The notes under the pieces are model-generated. The model was not told the origin of the DNA and did no database searches. It saw only the letters and a program-made list of their open reading frames with translations. This document shows, piece by piece, positions 44,850-53,784 of a DNA stretch of 64,000 bases. This DNA is from an uncultured Bacteroides sp. (GTDB lineage Bacteria > Bacteroidota > Bacteroidia > Bacteroidales > Bacteroidaceae): NCBI GenBank assembly GCA_947646015.1, contig CANSEY010000002.1, positions 186,001-250,000 on the forward strand, written 5' to 3'. How positions within the stretch are numbered: the first letter of the stretch is position 1; each line of letters begins with the position of its first letter. A program made the position numbers and the translations under genes.

Positions 44850-46664
44850 ATGAAAAAGAGCATTTTAATTGCAGTTCTGACAGCGTCGATAGCTACTTCC
44901 GCTTTTGCACAATGGAAACCGGCAGGAGACAAAATCAAGACAAAGTGGGCTGAGCAGGTGAATCCTGAAAATGTATTGCCCGAGTATCCACGTCCGGTGA
45001 TGGAACGGGGAGAGTGGAAGAACCTGAATGGTTTGTGGAATTATGCCATCACCGAGAAAGGAGCTGCTCCTTCAGCTTACGAAGGTCAGATTCTGGTTCC
45101 TTTTGCCATAGAGTCCAGCCTTTCGGGTGTTGGTAAGAAAGTCGGCCCCGACAAAGAACTCTGGTATCAGCGTACTTTCACAGTACCCGCTTCCTGGAAA
45201 GGTAAAAAAGTGATGCTGAACTTCGGTGCTGTAGACTGGAAAGCTGATATTTGGGTCAATGACATTAAGGTGGGACAACACACCGGAGGATTTACTCCTT
45301 TTTCACTCGATATTACGGCTGCTTTGGCTACTAAAGGAGACAATAAACTTGTTGTGAAGGTATGGGACCCGACAGATCGCGGACCTCAGCCTCGTGGCAA
45401 ACAGGTAAACCGTCCGGAAGGCATCTGGTATACGGCTGTTACCGGTATCTGGCAAACTGTCTGGATGGAGCCTGTGGCCGAACGTCATATTACTAATGTT
45501 CGTACGACTTCGGACATCGACCGTAAGAAACTCACAGTGGACGTTACTACCAGTACCAGCTGTCCTTCGGAAGTTGTCGAAGTAAAGGTCTTCGATGGTA
45601 AACAGCTGGTTGCTACCGGAAAAGGATTGAACGGCCAGACTATTGACATTCAGATGCCTGCTGATGCCAAACTGTGGAGTCCTGCTTCTCCGACTCTTTA
45701 TTCTATGCAGATTGCCCTATTGAGCAATGGTAAAGTGACCGATAAAGTAGATAGCTATACAGCTATGCGCAAATACTCTACCCGCCGTGACAAGGACGGA
45801 ATTGTACGTTTGCAGCTGAACAATGAAGATGTGTTCCAGTTCGGTCCTCTCGATCAAGGATGGTGGCCCGACGGACTGTATACAGCTCCGACAGACGAAG
45901 CGTTGGTTTATGATATTCAGAAAACCAAAGACTTCGGATTTAACATGATCCGTAAACACGTGAAGGTGGAACCGGCACGTTGGTATACACACTGTGATAA
46001 ACTGGGTATCATCGTATGGCAGGATATGCCGAACGGCGACCGTGAACCGGAGTGGCAGATGTACAACTACTTCACCGGCAATGAACTGAATCGTAGCGAG
46101 GAGTCGGAACAGATCTATCGCAAAGAGTGGAAGGAAATCATGGATTATCTGTACAACTATCCTTGTATCGGTGTATGGGTTCCGTTTAACGAGCGTTGGG
46201 GACAGTTCAAGACTGAAGATATCGCGACATGGACAAAGAAGTATGATCCTTCACGCCTGGTGAACCCGGCAAGTGGCGGCAATCACTTCCCTTGCGGTGA
46301 TATTCTTGACCTGCATCATTATCCCAATCCGTCACTTGACTTCTACGATGCCGGACGTGCTACCGTGTTGGGTGAATATGGCGGCATCGGCCTGGCACTG
46401 AATGAACATCTTTGGGAACCGAACCACAACTGGGGATACGTGAAGTTCAATTCACCCGAAGAAGTAACCAAACAATACGTTGAATACGGCAATGAACTGT
46501 ATCGGTTGATTTCAAGAGGTTTCTCAGCTGCTGTCTATACACAGACTACGGATGTAGAAATGGAGGTGAACGGACTGATGACATACGACCGTAAAGTGAT
46601 TAAGGTGAATGAAGCTCAGGTGAAAGCTATCAATACAAAGATATGCAATTCTTTAAATAAGTGA
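44850..46664 (+). CDS. GH2 glycosidase
   Basis: Exported family-2 enzyme, 604 residues, signal peptide cut after AFAQ. The first ATG giving a proper signal peptide is at 44850 (MKKSILIAVL). The jelly roll (about 45-210, ERGEWKNLNGLWNYAI, TGIWQTVWMEPV), the immunoglobulin-like domain and the TIM barrel are in the usual order. The acid/base is Glu448 in PFNERWG and the nucleophile Glu509 in VLGEYGG. It has the same architecture as the GH2 at 37324-39108 but differs in the loops around the active site. It follows the GH43 gene by 102 bp. Confidence 0.92.
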   Translation: MKKSILIAVLTASIATSAFAQWKPAGDKIKTKWAEQVNPENVLPEYPRPVMERGEWKNLNGLWNYAITEKGAAPSAYEGQILVPFAIESSLSGVGKKVGPDKELWYQRTFTVPASWKGKKVMLNFGAVDWKADIWVNDIKVGQHTGGFTPFSLDITAALATKGDNKLVVKVWDPTDRGPQPRGKQVNRPEGIWYTAVTGIWQTVWMEPVAERHITNVRTTSDIDRKKLTVDVTTSTSCPSEVVEVKVFDGKQLVATGKGLNGQTIDIQMPADAKLWSPASPTLYSMQIALLSNGKVTDKVDSYTAMRKYSTRRDKDGIVRLQLNNEDVFQFGPLDQGWWPDGLYTAPTDEALVYDIQKTKDFGFNMIRKHVKVEPARWYTHCDKLGIIVWQDMPNGDREPEWQMYNYFTGNELNRSEESEQIYRKEWKEIMDYLYNYPCIGVWVPFNERWGQFKTEDIATWTKKYDPSRLVNPASGGNHFPCGDILDLHHYPNPSLDFYDAGRATVLGEYGGIGLALNEHLWEPNHNWGYVKFNSPEEVTKQYVEYGNELYRLISRGFSAAVYTQTTDVEMEVNGLMTYDRKVIKVNEAQVKAINTKICNSLNK

Positions 46665-46759
46665 TTAGAGTAGGGTGTCGATAGGTACACAGGTTTTTGA
46701 TTAAGGTAAAGATTGTTGAAGGATACTATTTAGATTGAAACATACTAATAAATAAAATA

Positions 46760-49270
46760 ATGAAAAAACTATTCACAATGGCTTTAGCAGTCGGTATGCT
46801 GTGCAATGCGCAGGCAGCCGACCTGTATAAGGCAAGTAGAAATGTTGCTTTGCGTGCGCCGGCGGTGCCTCTCATCACTTCCGACCCCTATCTGTCCATC
46901 TGGTCGCCCACAGATGCGCTGAACGAAAGCAGCACTATGCACTGGACCGGAACGGAACATCCTTTGTTGGGTGCTATCCGTGTAGACGGGAAGACTTACC
47001 GCTTTATGGGGAAAGATAAATTGAATCTTGAAACCCTTGTACCCATGACCGATACCGATACCTGGCAGGGGAGTTATACTTTCGATGAGCCGGCTGCGGG
47101 ATGGAACGCCCTTTCGTTCAATGCTGCCGGATGGAAAGAGGGACAAGGTGCTTTCGGTACTCCCGATATGCCTCGTGTCCATACTCGCTGGACTACTCCG
47201 GACATCTGGGTTCGCCGCGATTTCCAGATTAACGATGATATGAACGGAGAAACCATCTATCTGAAATATTCGCACGACGATGTATTCGAACTCTACCTGA
47301 ATGGTGAAAAGCTGGTTGCTACAGACTATTCATGGAACAACGACGTATTACTCGAACTATCGGATGCAGCCAAGAAGAAGCTGCAAAAAGGAAAAAACGT
47401 ACTTGCCGCACACTGTCACAACACAACAGGAGGTGCTTATGTAGATTTCGGCCTTTATCGCCTGAACAAACAGACGACAGGTTTTGAGACGGCAGCCGTC
47501 CAGAAATCGGTAAGCGTACTCCCCACACAAACTTACTACACGTTTACTTGCGGTCCGGTGGAACTGGACCTGGTGTTTACCGCACCTTTGATGATGGACG
47601 ACCTCGATTTGTTGTCTACTCCCGTTAATTATATTTCTTATCGCGTTCGTTCGCTGGACAAAAAGCAACATGATGTGCAGATGTATGTGGAGACCACTCC
47701 GCAGCTTGCCATCAATGAACTGACGCAACCTACCCGTTCGAAAGTGATCCGCCGTAACGGTATCAATTATGTACAGGCAGGGACTATCGACCAGCCTATC
47801 CTCGCACGAAAAGGAGACGGTATCTGTATTGATTGGGGATATGCTTATCTGGCAGGAAATATAGGTGCCAATACAGCTGTCAGCCTGGGTAACTATTATG
47901 GTATGAAGAACGAGTTTGCTACCAAGGGTTCTTTGTTGCCTACACAAGCCGAGTGCGTGACCCGTCGTGCCGACCAGATGCCGGCTATGGCCTATACTGA
48001 CGATCTGGGTGAAGTAGGTACCGATGGCAAATCCGGCTTCCTGATGTTGGGTTACGATGATATTTATGCTATCGAATACTTCTATCAACCTCGCATGGCC
48101 TACTGGAAGCATGATGGTAAGGTAAGCATCTTCGATGCCTTTGAGCGTGCCAAAGCAAACTATGCGTCTGTCATGGAACGTTGCCGTGCTTACGACGAAA
48201 TGATTCTGAACGATGCAGAAAAAGCAGGTGGCAAAGAATACTCTGAACTGTGTGCATTGGCTTACCGTCAGGTGATTGCCGCCCATAAGCTGTTCAAGGA
48301 TGCGGATGGTAACTTGCTCTTCTTCTCTAAAGAGAACAATAGTAACGGTTGTATCAATACTGTCGACCTGACTTATCCGTCTGCTCCGCTCTTCCTGGCT
48401 TATAACCCCGAATTGCAGAAAGGCATGATGACCAGTATCTTTGAATATAGTGCCAGCGGACGTTGGAACAAGCCTTTCCCGGCTCACGACCTGGGAACTT
48501 ATCCAATTGCTAACGGACAGGTATACGGTGGTGACATGCCGATTGAAGAAGGCGGAAATATGGTAGTCCTGGCTGCTGCTATTGCCAAGGTAGAAGGTAA
48601 CGCCAACTATGCTAAAAAGTATTGGGATTTACTGACCATTTGGACTGATTATCTGGCGGAATACGGACAAGATCCCGAGAACCAACTCTGTACTGATGAC
48701 TTTGCCGGACACTGGGCACATAACGCCAACCTTTCGGTAAAAGCGATCATGGGTGTAGCTGCCTACAGTGAAATGGCCCGTATGCTCGGTATGGATGATG
48801 TAGCCGACCGATATGCTGCCAAAGCCAAAGCAATGGCTACCAAATGGGAACAAATGGCTCGTGAGGGTGATCATTATCGTCTGGCATTCGACCGTGAGAA
48901 TACCTGGAGCCAGAAGTACAATATGGTTTGGGACAAGATGTGGAATCTGAACCTTTTCCCCAATAATGTGATTGAGAAAGAAATTTCTTATTATCAGACC
49001 AAACTGCAAAACCCTTATGGACTTCCGTTGGATTCCCGCAAGGAATATACTAAATCCGACTGGATTATGTGGACTGCTGCCATGTCTTCTGATAAGGCTA
49101 CTTTCGAGAAATTTATTTCTCCGGTATATAAGTATGCTAATGAAACCGTATCACGTGTTCCGCTGAGCGACTGGCATCATACCGATAGCGGTAAGTTTGT
49201 CGGTTTCAAGGCACGTTCCGTGATCGGTGGTTATTGGATGAAGGTATTAATGGATAAAATGCAGAAGTAA
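46760..49270 (+). CDS. Glutaminase A-like protein (DUF4964/DUF5127/DUF4965/DUF1793)
   Basis: Exported 836-residue protein of the group named after fungal glutaminase A; members are frequent in Bacteroides glycan loci. It begins with a DUF4964-like segment (APAVPLITSDPYLSIWSPTD, LLGAIRVDGKTYRFMG). An inserted jelly-roll sugar-binding-like module (about 95-235, FNAAGWKEGQGAFG, DIWVRRDF, LKYSHDDVFELYLNG) follows. Then come the DUF5127 and DUF4965 parts and the (alpha/alpha)-barrel C-terminus (YPSAPLFLAYNPELQKGM, WTDYLAEYGQDPENQLCTDDFAGHWAHNANL). The glutaminase name should not be taken as its function here; a glycan role is more likely from context. Confidence 0.85.
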   Translation: MKKLFTMALAVGMLCNAQAADLYKASRNVALRAPAVPLITSDPYLSIWSPTDALNESSTMHWTGTEHPLLGAIRVDGKTYRFMGKDKLNLETLVPMTDTDTWQGSYTFDEPAAGWNALSFNAAGWKEGQGAFGTPDMPRVHTRWTTPDIWVRRDFQINDDMNGETIYLKYSHDDVFELYLNGEKLVATDYSWNNDVLLELSDAAKKKLQKGKNVLAAHCHNTTGGAYVDFGLYRLNKQTTGFETAAVQKSVSVLPTQTYYTFTCGPVELDLVFTAPLMMDDLDLLSTPVNYISYRVRSLDKKQHDVQMYVETTPQLAINELTQPTRSKVIRRNGINYVQAGTIDQPILARKGDGICIDWGYAYLAGNIGANTAVSLGNYYGMKNEFATKGSLLPTQAECVTRRADQMPAMAYTDDLGEVGTDGKSGFLMLGYDDIYAIEYFYQPRMAYWKHDGKVSIFDAFERAKANYASVMERCRAYDEMILNDAEKAGGKEYSELCALAYRQVIAAHKLFKDADGNLLFFSKENNSNGCINTVDLTYPSAPLFLAYNPELQKGMMTSIFEYSASGRWNKPFPAHDLGTYPIANGQVYGGDMPIEEGGNMVVLAAAIAKVEGNANYAKKYWDLLTIWTDYLAEYGQDPENQLCTDDFAGHWAHNANLSVKAIMGVAAYSEMARMLGMDDVADRYAAKAKAMATKWEQMAREGDHYRLAFDRENTWSQKYNMVWDKMWNLNLFPNNVIEKEISYYQTKLQNPYGLPLDSRKEYTKSDWIMWTAAMSSDKATFEKFISPVYKYANETVSRVPLSDWHHTDSGKFVGFKARSVIGGYWMKVLMDKMQK

Positions 49271-49302
49271 TAAGAACCGGTATATAATTAGGGTTTATTA
49301 TC

Positions 49303-49348
49303 AAGGGTTGTATCAAAAGCTTGTTTTGCTTGGATACAACCCTTTTTT
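49303..49348 (+). terminator. Terminator of the GH43-GH2-glutaminase-like block
   Basis: AAGGGTTGTATC (49303-49314) pairs perfectly with GATACAACCCTT (49333-49344), and TTTT follows. It begins 32 bp after the stop codon. Confidence 0.92.
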
Positions 49349-49418
49349 CTTTCCAAGAGATGTTATGTTGCCTGCCTGTTCTACTTAAGTTGGTGTCGGT
49401 TTAAGCATGAAGTGGCTG

Positions 49419-49735
49419 TCAAGGGTGTTCCGGCACCTCTGTAACCCGGAAGTCCGTACCAATCAATCCCTCTTCCGAGTAGCCTTCACAATGAATCACG
49501 TATTCTCCGTCCTCCTGATCGTTTAGAAAGAAGGATACTTGACTTGTTTTATAATTTCCCCTTTACTATTTGACAGATCTATGTATGCAATCCTGCTGGC
49601 TTCGGTTGCTGAGGAAGAGAGTATTCGGTTGAACCGGGCTGACAAAAGAGTATCGCTTACGGCTTTTTGTGGAGTTGCTATGCAATGGATGGTGCATAAT
49701 AGACAAAGAATAGTTAATGCTGAATGTGTTTTCAT
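49419..49735 (-). pseudogene. Frameshifted gene for a small secreted MG2-like protein
   Basis: From the ATG at 49735 a signal-peptide-like start (MKTHSALTILCLLCTIHCIA) runs into SRIAYIDLSNSKGEIIK and then stops. One base off, the frame continues as TSQVSFFLNDQEDGEYVIHC to a stop at 49419. Adding one A to the AAAA run (49547-49550) joins the two parts into about 105 residues. The strand pattern resembles the start of a macroglobulin-type MG2 domain, so it may be the front of a once larger protein. It could also be a sequencing error. The TACCTTTG at 49742-49749 fits a promoter box but would leave almost no leader. Confidence 0.55.
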
Positions 49736-49751
49736 AATGAACAAAGGTAGT

Positions 49752-49799
49752 GAAAAAAGATAATAGTGACTGACAGTATTCCAACTATCAGCCACTATT
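49752..49799 (-). terminator. Terminator of the GH38 gene
   Basis: Arms at 49762-49777 and 49784-49799 form a 16-bp stem with a 6-nt loop. The two imperfect positions are G-U pairs only in the minus-strand RNA and mismatches in the plus-strand RNA. TCTTTTTTC follows in the minus direction. It therefore acts on leftward transcription. Confidence 0.88.
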
Positions 49800-49823
49800 G
49801 TCATTGAATTTACAGTTTTCTGT

Positions 49824-52800
49824 TTATTTATAAACTTCCAGTTCGTAGATACGTGTATCTCTGCCTCCGGTGCTCTGTGTAGGACGAGTCACAAGCAGAC
49901 GGATGTAACGTACTTTTCCGTCATAGTTCAGCGGACGTGAAACGACATTTGCATGGTTACCGTCGATAGCATCCAGAGTCGTCCATTCATCGCCCGGGTT
50001 CATTTTACCTTGCAGGAAGCAACCATTGGTGATGTATGAGTGACTTTCCTGTCCGGCGTTCACCATCTTCCAACCACTGATGTTTTGTGCTTCACCCAGA
50101 TCGAAGTCTACGTAGTTCGGAGTCTGCGAAACGTCACACCACTTTGTATCCGTTTTACCATCCAGCAGGAAGTCCGGTTTTTCTTCGTCGTTGGTATATC
50201 CGGAGCAAGCAATGATTTTAGCTCTTTTCAGGATATTTTCGCGTACTGCTTCTTCATCATTTCCGGCAGTAGCTGCATTACTTACGTTATTGGTGCGGAA
50301 AAGAGTGCCGGAAACGGTTGTAGCCGGTTCATTTTCGGCAACCAGAGTAGCAGCAAACAAAACCACTTTCTCATTTCGGGGCAAGATTACGCTGGTAGCT
50401 CCCTTCGGAATATCCATACCAAATTTGAACATATAAGTGAATTCATAAGGCTGATCACCGTTGGATGCATGGCGGTGTGTACCTACATAGGCAATCTCAG
50501 CATCTTTCAGATATCCTTCGGTGTGTCCTTTATGTCCCCATTGGCCGATGAAGCCGGTATAAGAAGGTACAACGAATGAAGCGGTCTGCTTGCCAATGCG
50601 GAAGTCGGCCTGATTGTCTCCTTCGGTAGAGGCGGCGAGGATATAGAGACGGTTGTATTTGTTTCCCGCAGGCAGTTGCAAGGTATCACCTTCACAAGTC
50701 ATTCCGTTCGCAATCTCTTTTTCTCCCAAGCGGAAAGTGATCTGACCGGCTATCAGTGAGTCCGGCAGAAGTTCGGCTGCAAAAGAATAGCCCGATTCGA
50801 AGTCGCCTTCTCCACGGAATTCATTATAAGAAGCACATTTGCGGTCGTAGTCAAGCGGTAAAGCGGCATATTCGATCGGAGACGCCTCACGTCCCGATGG
50901 TTTGAGGCGTACTTTGTAAGTTCTTACAGAATAAGGAGTGATGTTTACCTGCAACTTGTTTCCTTTGAAAGTTGCATTGCCGATTGTCTTTTCTGTACCG
51001 TTGGCTTCGCTGGCACTGATGATTTCCCCTGCAAAGGTCAGTGTGGCGCTCTGTGCTTTCCGGCCTTCGGTTTCGTATACGCGTACTACATACTCATCGG
51101 TTTCTTCCGCTTTCTTCAGTGCCTTGATCAATACATTGCGGTTGTCCGAAGCGACAAACGAGAACGATTTTCCAGCATTTCCTTTGTGTTTTTCCGTACG
51201 GAAGGCTTTCAGTTGCTGGTTCAGCTTTTCGGCTTTCTCTACAGTGGCAGGTTTATCCAAGGCTCCCTGATGTGGTATCAGGCTGTAGGTGAAGGTATGA
51301 TGACCGAGATCCTGATGATCCTGATATGCGTAACCTCCGCGTGTTTCCGGTGTGTGGAGCAGGGTGAGACGGATCGTATGGTTATCCGGCTTGTCCCATC
51401 CATATTTGCTGTCGTTCATCACCGATACACCATAACTTCCGTCATGATCGGTCAGGTCGGCCCAATATTGTGCATATACTTCGTAAGCTGTTTCGGTATT
51501 GTTGCCACGTTGTATGCTGCCGATACCCAAGTCGTACGTAGCCTTTTCGTTTTCAATATTGAGCGGGAATTCGGCTTTTAACAATGCGTTGGTCGATTGC
51601 CAGTCTATTTCGTTATAGAAGTCGATGCGTTCTGCACGGCTACCTTCATACAGACGTATGTATTGACGGAAGACAGATTCTCCGTGACGTTTCTCGACAC
51701 AAAGCGATTTACGTAAAGTTCCGTCTTCAACCAAAGTTATTTTCACGTCATCCGTAATCGAAACCGGAGTACGGTCGGTTGTCTCTTTCAACACTTCCCA
51801 TGCCGGCCAATTGTATGACTTGTTCTGAGTGAAGAGTGCCAGGCGGATTGCTTTCCCGGCTTTCACCAGCTCTTTGCCGTTCTTTTTGTCAGTCAGAGAG
51901 ACGATATCTCCATTTTTATCCAATGTAATCTTGTACAGAGAGTTTTCCAAGGTATTGACGTTCGTCGAGACGTTGCTTGCACCGGTTCCTGATGTGCGTA
52001 CGTCATATACCACATATCCTGTAGCCGGAACTGTTGCTTCTACCAGGATGCGTGCTTTTCCGTCGGTATAAGAAATGAGCTGAGCCGATACTTTTTTGCC
52101 TTTTTCATCGTACACCGTTATCCCTTTGGGGGCTTTTGGAAGGTCAAGTTCTATTTCCGCAATATCTGTAACCGCAAATCCGAGTGCATTATAAAGGATT
52201 ACCGGAATACCACTGACCCGTGTATCCAATTCCCTGCCGATACCATGAATGGAAGAAGTCAGTACATTGGAGAACTGTTTCAGTGAGATCAGTTCATCGT
52301 TCCATGAAAATTCATAGGCACGCGGTATACTGGTTCCTGTCAGGTCATCGTGGAACTGATGATAAATGAAGCGTTTCCATGCTTCATTGATGGTGCTTCC
52401 CGGATATTTGGCCTGATTCAGCCATTCGGCAGTTACGGCAGCTCTTTCGGCCGCATCTCCCAGTAATTCGTTCTGGCGGTTGTACAATTTCATGGTAGCC
52501 TGTGAGGTGTAGCATCCTGTACCGTGAACATCCATCAACAGTTCACCGTCGAATACCGGTAATTCCGGATGATTCTTATAAGGAAGGTAATCTTTGTAAA
52601 GCTGGTCGCTGGTTGCACTGACAATTTCTACCGGACCGTTTCCGCGAAGTCCTTTTTCCACTGAACGGACAGAGGCCAGTGTCGGTGATCCGCCGATATC
52701 GCCTGTACCGTAATATCTGTATACTGTATTAAGAGGTGTACGGCCTGCCAGTTCTTTCAGTTGTTCGTTTTCTGAAAGGTCTTCGTCGTTCCATCTTCTG

Positions 52801-53441
52801 CCATAATCATATCCATGTGCCAGCATGATAGACGATCCGTCTATTCCTTTCCACAAGCCGATTGTAAACGGATGCTTGCTCTTACCATAGAACGGATGCA
52901 CACGCCAGTCCAGCTTTTGTGAAGAGAAACCAATCAGGCCGCAGTGCGAAGCGATAGTAGGCAGTGTCCAGCCAAATCCGAAACAGTCGGGCAGGAAGAT
53001 GTCCGTGCTTTCCACTCCGAATTCTTGTCTGTAATACTGTTGTCCCAGCATAATATTGCGGATGAACGATTCAGTCGAAGGTACCAGAGCGTCCGTTGCG
53101 TCCCAGCTACTTCCGGAAATGTGCCAGCGGCCTTCCCCGATGTACTTCTTCATTTCTTCGTATTGTGCAGGATAGTACTCCTTCATCCAGGCATATTTCA
53201 CTCCGCCTTCAAAGTTGAATACATAGTTCGGATACTTTTTCAGCAGAAACAGGTTCTGGTTGATCGTGTTCCATACATACTCTTTAATGGTAGTCTGTAC
53301 ATCCCAGTTCCACTGAGTGTCCAGATGGGCATCTGCCACCATGTAGGCTTTCGCCTTTTTCTCCTGTTTGTTCCCTTGGGCGTACGAGGCTCCTCCGGAC
53401 AACAGCAGGGTAGCTGCCAGCATAGCAATGTGTAATTTCAT
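49824..53441 (-). CDS. GH38 alpha-mannosidase with C-terminal F5/8-type (CBM32-like) domain
   Basis: Exported retaining alpha-mannosidase, 1205 residues, signal peptide cut after SYAQ. Zinc ligands and nucleophile of family 38 are intact: His39 and Asp41 in AHLDTQWNW, the nucleophile Asp152 in LPDCFGFGW, and His364 in FHDDLTGTS. The helical bundle and large beta-sandwich region follow to about residue 850. A later beta domain comes next, and a discoidin-type module (about 1075-1205, IACSGYTNDEEKPDFLLDGKTDTKW to IYELEVY) that probably binds sugar. It acts on terminal alpha-mannose and supports a mannan-containing substrate. It has its own promoter, divergent from susC, and a strong terminator. 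Confidence 0.94.
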   Translation of the reverse strand: MKLHIAMLAATLLLSGGASYAQGNKQEKKAKAYMVADAHLDTQWNWDVQTTIKEYVWNTINQNLFLLKKYPNYVFNFEGGVKYAWMKEYYPAQYEEMKKYIGEGRWHISGSSWDATDALVPSTESFIRNIMLGQQYYRQEFGVESTDIFLPDCFGFGWTLPTIASHCGLIGFSSQKLDWRVHPFYGKSKHPFTIGLWKGIDGSSIMLAHGYDYGRRWNDEDLSENEQLKELAGRTPLNTVYRYYGTGDIGGSPTLASVRSVEKGLRGNGPVEIVSATSDQLYKDYLPYKNHPELPVFDGELLMDVHGTGCYTSQATMKLYNRQNELLGDAAERAAVTAEWLNQAKYPGSTINEAWKRFIYHQFHDDLTGTSIPRAYEFSWNDELISLKQFSNVLTSSIHGIGRELDTRVSGIPVILYNALGFAVTDIAEIELDLPKAPKGITVYDEKGKKVSAQLISYTDGKARILVEATVPATGYVVYDVRTSGTGASNVSTNVNTLENSLYKITLDKNGDIVSLTDKKNGKELVKAGKAIRLALFTQNKSYNWPAWEVLKETTDRTPVSITDDVKITLVEDGTLRKSLCVEKRHGESVFRQYIRLYEGSRAERIDFYNEIDWQSTNALLKAEFPLNIENEKATYDLGIGSIQRGNNTETAYEVYAQYWADLTDHDGSYGVSVMNDSKYGWDKPDNHTIRLTLLHTPETRGGYAYQDHQDLGHHTFTYSLIPHQGALDKPATVEKAEKLNQQLKAFRTEKHKGNAGKSFSFVASDNRNVLIKALKKAEETDEYVVRVYETEGRKAQSATLTFAGEIISASEANGTEKTIGNATFKGNKLQVNITPYSVRTYKVRLKPSGREASPIEYAALPLDYDRKCASYNEFRGEGDFESGYSFAAELLPDSLIAGQITFRLGEKEIANGMTCEGDTLQLPAGNKYNRLYILAASTEGDNQADFRIGKQTASFVVPSYTGFIGQWGHKGHTEGYLKDAEIAYVGTHRHASNGDQPYEFTYMFKFGMDIPKGATSVILPRNEKVVLFAATLVAENEPATTVSGTLFRTNNVSNAATAGNDEEAVRENILKRAKIIACSGYTNDEEKPDFLLDGKTDTKWCDVSQTPNYVDFDLGEAQNISGWKMVNAGQESHSYITNGCFLQGKMNPGDEWTTLDAIDGNHANVVSRPLNYDGKVRYIRLLVTRPTQSTGGRDTRIYELEVYK

Positions 53442-53483
53442 GTTTGCTTAATACATTATTTAATTAATAAATGAGGAATTATA

Positions 53484-53548
53484 CAAAGGTGACCAAATTC
53501 GCAGAAAGGAGATGAAAAATACTGTTCAATAAATAGCAGAATCTGTTC
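53484..53548 (-). promoter_or_regulatory. PUL operator/promoter of the GH38 gene
   Basis: On the minus strand two perfect GAACAG half-sites lie 21 bp apart around TTTATTGA (53526-53533). CTTTG (53484-53488) follows after 37 bp, within the octamer CACCTTTG. The start codon is 42 bp further on. Confidence 0.78.
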
Positions 53549-53593
53549 AGATGTGCTTTTAGAGCTCTGTGAGGGGGATTGAAATGTTGAAAA

Positions 53594-53658
53594 GAACAGA
53601 TTTTGTTGTTTATTGAACGGAAATTATCGTCTTATTAGTTAAAAATAACTTTCCTTTG
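53594..53658 (+). promoter_or_regulatory. PUL operator/promoter of susC-susD
   Basis: Half-sites GAACAG and GAACGG lie 21 bp apart around TTTATTGA (53609-53616), and CTTTG (53654-53658) follows after 37 bp. The -7 octamer is TTCCTTTG. The leader to the susC-like start is 126 nt. Confidence 0.78.
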
Positions 53659-53687
53659 CAATGTTTCGAAACCGTAAAAGCTATACT

Positions 53688-53759
53688 ATGAAATACATCC
53701 CGTCTTATATTCCGAGGATTATTTCCATAACGATGCTTTTATACATTAAAGATTTATAG
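53688..53759 (+). CDS. Possible 23-codon leader ORF before susC-like gene
   Basis: Within the 126-nt leader an ATG opens a frame of 23 codons (MKYIPSYIPRIISITMLLYI and three more), ending 25 bp before the susC-like start. It is rich in Ile and Tyr. No attenuator structure was recognised, so it may be chance or a translated leader. Confidence 0.25.
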   Translation: MKYIPSYIPRIISITMLLYIKDL

Positions 53760-53784
53760 AACCTGTTTTTTAAATTTATGTACT

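Noticed and set aside
47357-48487. 376-codon antisense frame inside the glutaminase-like gene
   Set aside because: It is a shadow of a well-supported gene in the opposite strand and lacks any start signal or family match.
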